Shown: piece after piece, positions 61,801 to 64,000 of the stretch | How positions within the stretch are numbered: the stretch's first letter is position 1 | Layout: each line of letters opens with the position of its first letter | Assembly (NCBI GenBank): GCA_003013855.2 | Contig: ML058484.1 | Span: forward strand, 10,403,344-10,467,343 | Length of the DNA: 64,000 nt | Reading direction: 5' to 3' | Source of the DNA: Liriodendron chinense | Lineage: Eukaryota > Streptophyta > Magnoliopsida > Magnoliales > Magnoliaceae | Translations under genes and position numbers: made by a program | The notes under the pieces: generated by a model | What the model was told of the DNA's origin: nothing | The model's input: the letters and a program-made list of their open reading frames with translations, nothing else | Databases searched by the model: none

Positions 61801-64000
61801 TGTTTTTTAAAAGACATTTTTACCCTTGAACAAATAAATAAATCCAAAAACGCCTCTTGTGCTCTCTCACGCTCTCTCTCATGATCGAATGCACCAAGCT
61901 CGCAACCCTACTTGCAAACCCCCCCCCCCCCCCCCCCCCAATCTCGCCTTCACAGGAAGGCTCCCTCTCAGTCGCGCAGGAAAGTGGGGATAATGACACC
62001 CATCGTTGAAACCTTCATAGGGCCACACCACCATCCATTGTTGAAATCTTCCTAGCGTCACTCCATATATCAAGGTGGGGCCTATAGTTCAGTTCCACCC
62101 ACATTGCTCCTTCTAGAAGCTGATTTCCTGTGAAAGCCTTTATCAGGAAGTTCTTGCGTTGGGAAGCTAGGTGGGGCCCACCGTGATTTATGTGAGTAAT
62201 CCACTCGTTTTGCGAGCTCATGTTAGGACATGCAACAAAAAAATGAGCCAGATCGAAGACTCGAGTGGGCCACACGAGATGGAAAAGTGGGAAAAGAAAT
62301 GCCTGCCATTGAAACCTTCCTAGGCTCTACCTTGATGTTTAGGTGCCATCCAAACCATTTATAAGGTCATTCCCATTGGGATGAACTAAAAACACAAAAT
62401 GCTTACCCTGATACAAAATGTTTGTGGTCATACAAATATTTCAACGATGGTTGTTCAATCCCCATTGCTTCCTCTCGTGTGGCCCACTTAAGTCTTGGAT
62501 ACAACTAATTTTTTGCTGCATGTCCTAAAATGAACGGGGTGGATTTCTCACAAAGATCATGATAGGCCTCACCTAGCTTCCCTGCGCAGGAAAGCCTTTC
62601 TTAGGAAATTTGTGTTCGCTGGTTCTAGGGTCGCAGCCAAGTGGCGCTCCTCCAACGCCACCTTCCCTATTGGTGTTTTCAAAAGTTGTGGGCTTCATCA
62701 TGATGTATGTGGTACATCAACAGCGTCCATCCATTTTGTGAGGTCATTTTAGTGCATGGGCCCAAATATGAGGAAGACCCAAATCTCAAGTGGACCACAC
62801 CATAGGAAACGAAAGGGATTGAACGCCTACCCTTGATAGCTTCTTAGGGGCCAAATAACTTGGATGGCAAAAAATAATTATAGTGGGCCCCTTAATTTAG
62901 GTCCACGTCATCTAATGAATTTGTTGAATGGCAAAAAAGAATTACAGTGGGCCCTAGCATTTTTTAATGGTAGGATTTAATTTCCATTGTTAACTCTTGT
63001 AGGCCCCATCTGAGATTTGGAGCTTTTTTATTTTTGGGCTCATGCCCTCAAATCATGATCCAAGAAGGATGGATGGTGTGGATTAAACAAACGCACCATT
63101 GTGGGGCGCATAGCGTAATCCACTATTGAAGTGGATTTTGTGACCCTTGTGTAAGGAACAAAAGGTTAAAGAGGGCATAATCATCATTTAGGAGTATTAT
63201 AGATGGAATTATGTCATAGCTGAAAGTCAAAATGAGTGGTTTTTTTACTATATTTGGAAACCTTAGGCGGGTTTTAGGAAAGCTTAAAAGCAAACTTTTT
63301 TTTTTTTTGAATTCAACCAAACATAGGTGTCTATATGGCACTCTCTTAATTAAATGAACTTGTTGACCTTTAGGGGCCGTTTTGTTGCTGAAAAAGTTTC
63401 ATGCAGACAACCTTGTCTAGACAGGGCATATGTCCATGGTTTGTCAACAACAATTATTCGGCCATGGCACTAATTTCAATAAGAACAAAGACATGGTTGT
63501 TTGCAAAACTAGCCGTTATTGTGGATTGGGCAATCTGGACACAAGGTTTTAGCCCATTTTTCATGAAATACGTAAAGGAGTAATGACCTTTTGTACACAT
63601 GTATTGCACATGTACCATATTTGCTATATTAACCGCATATGTAAATATGCGATAAGTGAGACAACTCATCGCCAACCACCCCACGCGCCATGTTACACCT
63701 TCAAGCAACCCAAATGTGCCACATGTGCCAATTCCATTGCATATATACGCCAGGTGCTGCCATGCATGTTCAAGGGATTAATATTTGCTAACGTGCATCT
63801 TCAAATAACCCATATGTGTCACATATGCTGTTGTTAATCTACAGGTTTGCTGTGTGCTGATGTGCCTAATATGTACAGGAGCTAAAAATGCTTGTTCAGA
63901 CAAGGTGTTTGCCAAACAACAAAAAAAAAAAAATAAAATCGTCCATTCACAAAAGCTTTTTCTGACACCCTTGGTTGGATAAATGTATTCAAAAAGTTCT
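27914..64000 (+). CDS. CBP80: CBP80/ABH1 gene, nuclear cap-binding protein large subunit (5' part)
   Basis: Seven exons (27914-27997, 32585-32644, 44029-44085, 46794-46865, 48931-48993, 58865-59041, 59446-59577) join in one frame to 215 residues that align without gaps, as far as I can judge, with the N-terminus of plant CBP80 (Arabidopsis ABH1; about 850 aa in full). Recognisable blocks include LLLRIGDKCPEYG, FLLQCAEQLPHKIPLYG, VGLLNLESEDF, ETLLSSAATTVDEEAGNPSW and RVLVGVEAYLSIR. CBP80 forms the nuclear cap-binding complex with CBP20, stabilises cap binding on Pol II transcripts, and supports splicing and miRNA-precursor processing. The part seen covers the first MIF4G-type helical repeats. 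All introns are GT-AG and phase 0. The next exon is not found before 64000, so the gene is cut by the window. Confidence 0.93.
28085..28114. repeat. Homopolymer of 30 C
   Basis: Thirty consecutive cytosines, 88 bases downstream of the exon 1 donor. Such runs are unstable in replication and often mis-sized in assemblies. Confidence 0.9.
28943..29880 (-). pseudogene. RTE-type LINE, C-terminal remnant
   Basis: On the minus strand the pieces KEIEKDVQCRIRDRWMKW, LKGKFYRIDIRQ, KMRMLKWMESMKWKDRI, NLGVAPI and RLEWRNRICVADSNKLG follow one another in the order seen at the C-terminus of plant RTE reverse-transcriptase ORFs. It ends in a degenerate GATGATG-like tail, another RTE trait. There are internal stops, and a MITE splits it at 29290-29516. 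Confidence 0.75.
29290..29516. mobile_element. Mutator-like MITE in the RTE remnant
   Basis: 227 bp bounded by a perfect 9-bp duplication ATTCTATCC (29281-29289 and 29517-29525). The ends are ATGGTATGCC and, reverse-complemented, TAAGGTATTCC. The interior is rich in CCGTAACGG / CCGTTACGG words. A 9-bp duplication points to the Mutator superfamily. Removing it restores the order of the RTE reading frame pieces. Confidence 0.75.
30096..30890 (+). mobile_element. hAT-type element, ACGATT-rich family
   Basis: The ends CAGTGTTCTCAAAATCCTG and, reverse-complemented, CAATGTTGTCAAAATCATT are flanked by CTTCTAGG (30088-30095) and CTTTTAGG (30891-30898), an 8-bp duplication with one mismatch. Inside are many TACGATTT / GATTTACGA words. 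It is the same family as 60368-61194, which lies in opposite orientation. No transposase. Confidence 0.78.
31785..31855 (+). mobile_element. RTE-type LINE 3' end
   Basis: The phrase 'gtggaatggcagaatagg', then 'gatcccaattagttgggg', then GATGATGATGATGG is the characteristic end of plant RTE elements (compare the inverted 28943 end). Only about 70 bp are recognisable, so this is a heavily 5'-truncated copy. Confidence 0.6.
31904..31962. repeat. (TA)n microsatellite
   Basis: An uninterrupted TA run of 59 bases within CBP80 intron 1. Confidence 0.95.
32585..32644 (+). CDS. CBP80: CBP80 exon 2
   Basis: Encodes ETCYGLILRELEHSGDDILE (20 codons) between acceptor TTTCAG and donor GTAAAC. Phase 0 on both sides. 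It continues directly into exon 3 (FLLQCAEQ) 11.4 kb away. Confidence 0.9.
33008..33080. repeat. (TA)n microsatellite
   Basis: About 73 bases of TA in intron 2, the longest dinucleotide run in the window. Confidence 0.95.
33380..34083. mobile_element. hAT-type element, ATATCGG family, intact duplication
   Basis: The ends CAGTGTTTTAAATATCG and, reverse-complemented, CAGTGTTCGAAATATC are flanked by the perfect 8-mer CTTTAGAC (33372-33379 and 34084-34091). The interior is marked by GATATCGGCCGATAC and similar near-palindromic words at both ends. 704 bp, non-coding. Confidence 0.85.
34310..34985. mobile_element. hAT-type element, related to 33380-34083
   Basis: The flanking octamers GCTGAGGG (34302-34309) and GTTGAGGG (34986-34993) differ at one base. 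The ends contain 'ttttgaatattggtat' and, reverse-complemented, 'gttccgaatatcagc'. The interior has GATACG / GTATCG words. More diverged than its neighbour 226 bp upstream; the right end may shift by one base. Confidence 0.6.
35306..35815 (-). pseudogene. LINE RNase H domain and 3' tail
   Basis: On the minus strand, in more than one frame, pieces such as NCNGALLAKLSSPIGIVD, NVVEAKAVLQAV and LFDLVSCNGVSFV are readable. They fit the C-terminal RNase H domain of plant L1-type LINEs. It is followed by a T/A-rich 3' tail ending near 35306. Frameshifts and stops make it a pseudogene. Confidence 0.6.
35816..35975 (+). mobile_element. Probable LINE 3' end with A-rich tail
   Basis: The text 'tttttggcgcttctttaataaagttc' followed by an (AAG)n-rich tail at 35949-35990 has the look of a plus-strand LINE 3' terminus. 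No coding domain is attached. Confidence 0.4.
36055..36300 (+). pseudogene. LINE reverse-transcriptase N-terminal scrap
   Basis: Translation gives NLKDYGPICLTGSLDEIL followed by LNRLILPRHIHFEK, with stops, resembling the 'FRPISL…' and following helix of LINE RT. It is a short, diverged piece. Confidence 0.4.
38664..38937. repeat. 274-bp direct repeat, copy 1
   Basis: Identical by eye to 40173-40446, offset 1509 bases, inside the solo LTR. It starts CCGTCGACCGGGGTCGC and ends GAGTCTCAGACC. The 21-base phrase at its left edge is also present just upstream at about 38634. Confidence 0.92.
40173..40446. repeat. 274-bp direct repeat, copy 2
   Basis: Second copy of the 274-bp block. I found no mismatch on reading both through. 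The sequence outside diverges at once on both sides. Confidence 0.92.
40814..43052 (-). mobile_element. 5'-truncated L1-type LINE, nested, minus strand
   Basis: The T run at 40813-40847 is the poly(A) tail of a minus-strand element, and 'aataaaatgctg' precedes it on that strand. Near-identical target duplications TCTGGAAGTGAT (40802-40813) and TCTGAAAGTGAT (43053-43064) delimit the insertion. It covers reverse transcriptase from the FIVLIPK/FRPI box onward, so it is 5'-truncated. It sits inside the ORF1-like remnant in intron 2, antisense to CBP80. Confidence 0.82.
41182..43048 (-). pseudogene. LINE ORF2: reverse transcriptase and zf-RVT
   Basis: Read on the minus strand: GASFIVLIPKLEGAD and FRPIRLI near 43030-42950, AYDHVNWNFLEY near 42740, GLRQGDPLVPYLFVVV near 42580, catalytic YADDTLLFCEAKEES at the start of a 376-codon open frame (42452-41322), NHRYISMGGRLTLIKEAF downstream, and a zf-RVT region (GRVLTVDNLLRRSMIVPN … INHLFIHCPF) in a second frame at about 41360-41220. 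Frameshifts near 42455 and 41400 and a stop near 42660 inactivate it. The long open frame implies a moderately recent insertion. EN and ORF1 are missing. Confidence 0.85.
44029..44085 (+). CDS. CBP80: CBP80 exon 3
   Basis: Encodes FLLQCAEQLPHKIPLYGAV (19 codons), a highly conserved CBP80 block, between acceptor GTGACAG and donor GTAGCG. Confidence 0.92.
44086..46793 (+). other. CBP80 intron 3 (2708 bp)
   Basis: Donor GTAGCG, acceptor ATACAG. Half of it is the hAT-type element at 44477-45817; the rest shows no recognisable element. Confidence 0.88.
44477..45817. mobile_element. Probable hAT-type element, ATATCGG family, large copy
   Basis: The left end CAGTGATTTAAATATCGG and right end, reverse-complemented, GAGTGATTTAAATATC match the family at 33380. 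The flanking octamers TATGGGTG and TTTGGGCA share five positions only. At 1341 bp it is about twice the size of its relatives and very AT-rich inside, but no transposase frame is visible. Confidence 0.6.
46794..46865 (+). CDS. CBP80: CBP80 exon 4
   Basis: Encodes VGLLNLESEDFAKKVVDATQ then TSLQ (24 codons). Acceptor ATACAG, donor GTTTGC, the weakest donor of the set. Confidence 0.92.
46866..48930 (+). other. CBP80 intron 4 (2065 bp)
   Basis: Donor GTTTGC, acceptor TGGCAG. Contains one foldback element (47985-48450). Confidence 0.88.
47985..48450. mobile_element. Foldback element of a second family
   Basis: The left arm 'gcttttaaatgacacttggg' is answered by an inverse right arm 'cccacatgtcatttaaaagt'. 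Both are followed inward by words also found at 3100-4240. The outer 'catggggacgttagcaacgt' resembles text at 43800-43820. Non-coding. Confidence 0.5.
48931..48993 (+). CDS. CBP80: CBP80 exon 5
   Basis: Encodes EALDLGDCNGIRISMRFLTV plus L (21 codons). Acceptor TGGCAG, donor GTAGGT. Confidence 0.92.
49630..49975 (-). pseudogene. Minus-strand LINE, distal (3') half of a split copy
   Basis: On the minus strand it reads KKKKLHLLS, EEVYKLVHEGGAGIKDLG, LLGKWLWRFGYEEGRI and SSIWKAVASIENLF, the region between reverse transcriptase and zf-RVT of L1-type LINEs. It continues the reading of 55798-57750 across the inserted plus-strand LINE. Confidence 0.72.
50616..51395. mobile_element. hAT MITE inserted in the plus-strand LINE
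   Basis: 780 bp with ends TAGAGGTGGGCA and TGCCCAGCTCTA and a perfect 8-bp duplication GCTGTAGA (50608-50615 and 51396-51403). The interior repeats GAGCCGAG / GGCTTGGTTTG words. The third and youngest layer of the nest in intron 5. Confidence 0.85.
52285..55700 (+). pseudogene. LINE ORF2 (endonuclease, RT, zf-RVT), inactivated
   Basis: The domain order EN-RT-zf-RVT is complete but divided among all three frames. Catalytic FADD is retained. A 180-bp block (54581-54760) is duplicated in tandem in the region before zf-RVT. Between 53330 and 54100 the RT N-terminal part is badly decayed. Sense to the host gene. Confidence 0.75.
54581..54940. repeat. 180-bp tandem duplication in LINE ORF2
   Basis: The unit starting GTGCAAGTACA at 54581 recurs at 54761 with scattered substitutions (for example ggcggacaaagg against ggtggacaaatg). 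The unit is 60 codons, so phase is kept. The copies differ enough to be an old duplication. Confidence 0.8.
55798..57750 (-). pseudogene. Minus-strand LINE, proximal half of a split copy
   Basis: From right to left on the minus strand: a helical linker (LKLLKEKIKSSKKDMLGARE, 57249-57533), KDFRPISLTRG-like text near 56740, KLDIEKAYNHVDWEF-like text near 56540, the RT piece with FFNVSRSIGQGKSTYLFVVV and a degenerate YAYDTLIFSE box (56503-56132), then CPKSVLDK near 55840. It breaks off at the poly(A) tail of the plus-strand LINE and resumes at 49975. Confidence 0.72.
57760..58640. repeat. Possible LTR remnant
   Basis: The text 'gaccgttggatcgtgatgatg … gaccgttggttcattgtggccc' followed by a CT/TTCTTC-rich leader-like block (58260-58370) resembles plant LTR U3-R-U5 sequence. 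No TG…CA ends or duplication were found. Confidence 0.3.
58865..59041 (+). CDS. CBP80: CBP80 exon 6
   Basis: The longest exon seen (59 codons): MCSKVLQPGSVVEVFETLLS, SAATTVDEEAGNPSWQPRAD, FYITCILSCLPWGAPDLFE. Acceptor CTGCAG, donor GTAATA. Confidence 0.95.
59042..59445 (+). other. CBP80 intron 6 (404 bp)
   Basis: Donor GTAATA, acceptor GTGCAG. The only compact intron in the window; no transposon recognised. Confidence 0.88.
59446..59577 (+). CDS. CBP80: CBP80 exon 7
   Basis: 44 codons: QVPEELDRVLVGVEAYLSIR then RHAYDVGLTVFESDEESDKV and HAEK. Acceptor GTGCAG, donor GTACAG. The acidic end of the exon corresponds to a variable linker of the family. The next exon (expected to continue with a conserved acidic/aromatic block) is not found in the window. 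Confidence 0.93.
60368..61194 (-). mobile_element. hAT-type element, ACGATT-rich family, intact duplication
   Basis: Perfect 8-bp duplication GTTCCTAT (60360-60367 and 61195-61202). The ends are AAATGTTGTCAAAATCG and, reverse-complemented, CAATGTTGTCAAAATCC. Read on the minus strand it parallels 30096-30890 for most of its length (shared 'aatcccacc', 'gaatccctttttatatgaatc', 'ggcttcacttggctttcatt'). 827 bp, non-coding. Confidence 0.85.
61255..61730 (-). pseudogene. Copia RT/RNase H remnant
   Basis: On the minus strand and across frames: HRRLYGILSLF, LAYAISMTTQFMHASSF, YLKSAPGKGLLYSNQN, SSNDSKSTSGYCTFVG and a degraded block around AKYHELAHAKCE. This is the end of a Ty1/Copia reverse transcriptase and its RNase H. 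Several stops and frameshifts; no LTR identified. Confidence 0.75.
61919..61939. repeat. Homopolymer of 21 C
   Basis: Twenty-one consecutive cytosines in intron 7, the second long C run in this gene. Confidence 0.9.
62110..62610. mobile_element. Foldback element, GAAGCTAGGTGGGGCC subfamily
   Basis: The left arm GGGAAGCTAGGTGGGGCCC, GTGAGTAATCCAC, TTAGGACATGCA is answered in the right arm by the inverse (TGCATGTCCTAAAATGA, GTGGATTTCTCAC, CACCTAGCTTCCC). Outside this core, 'gaaagcctttatcaggaa' and 'gaaagcctttcttaggaa' on the two sides are also mutually complementary, so the arms extend further. Confidence 0.65.
62695..63110. mobile_element. Foldback element
   Basis: The left arm CATCATGATGTATGTGG, GCGTCCATCCATTTTGTGAG, CAAATCTCAAGTGGACCAC is answered by 'gatggatggtgtggattaaac' on the right. 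The central loop has a 'tggcaaaa(a)a-aattata/cagtgggcccc' motif twice (near 62865 and 62925). Confidence 0.6.
63373..63925. mobile_element. Possible Tourist-like MITE
   Basis: The left end GGGGCCGTTTTGTTGC followed by 'gcagacaaccttgtctagaca' and the right text 'tgttcagacaaggtgtttgc' then 'caaacaac' are partly inverted. No duplication found. Confidence 0.35.

Larger units (their letters stand above)
59578..64000 (+). other. CBP80 intron 7, incomplete (at least 4423 bp)
   Basis: Donor GTACAG; the acceptor lies beyond the window. Contains a hAT-type element, a Copia RNase H remnant, a C homopolymer and two foldback elements. Confidence 0.8.

Noticed and set aside
1..64000. CRISPR arrays, rRNA and tRNA genes
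   Set aside because: No regularly spaced short repeats, no rRNA-like blocks, and no cloverleaf with a T-loop consensus were noticed. The repeats present are dispersed transposons in plant nuclear DNA.
59578..64000. Further CBP80 exons downstream of exon 7
   Set aside because: No segment in this interval translates to the conserved block expected after exon 7; the interval is explained by repeats.

Overview
This is nuclear DNA of a flowering plant. Evidence: two plant-type genes, one with GT-AG introns; many plant transposable elements (L1- and RTE-type LINEs, a Copia RNase H remnant, a solo LTR, hAT, Tourist-like and Mutator-like MITEs); and no bacterial operon structure. The very abundant GTGGGCCCCAC-type foldback repeats and the strongly expanded introns remind me of a magnoliid (Magnoliaceae or Lauraceae), but that is recollection and not proof. 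Layout: 1-18300 has no gene I can support; it is a patchwork of foldback elements, MITEs and retroelement scraps. At 18913-20295 lies an intact single-exon gene for a membrane-anchored SAM-dependent methyltransferase-like protein (460 aa), with a CT-rich leader and a poly(A) signal. 20430-27200 is again repeats, including a textbook hAT MITE (23045-23510) and a Tourist-like MITE (26488-27141). From 27914 to the right edge runs the 5' part of the gene for CBP80/ABH1, the large subunit of the nuclear cap-binding complex. Seven exons (28, 20, 19, 24, 21, 59 and 44 codons) join without gap into 215 residues of the N-terminal MIF4G region; the remainder lies beyond the window. These 645 coding bases are spread over 36 kb, because the introns (4.6, 11.4, 2.7, 2.1, 9.9, 0.4 and at least 4.4 kb) are filled with nested transposons. 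Intron 2 holds a LINE interrupted by a 3.1-kb solo LTR and by a second, opposite LINE. Intron 5 holds a minus-strand LINE split by a long plus-strand LINE that itself carries a hAT MITE. The two genes have no visible functional link. The most distinctive non-genic signal is the foldback family: about ten copies, near-palindromic over 400-530 bp, one with a clean 8-bp target duplication, and one abutting the CBP80 leader.
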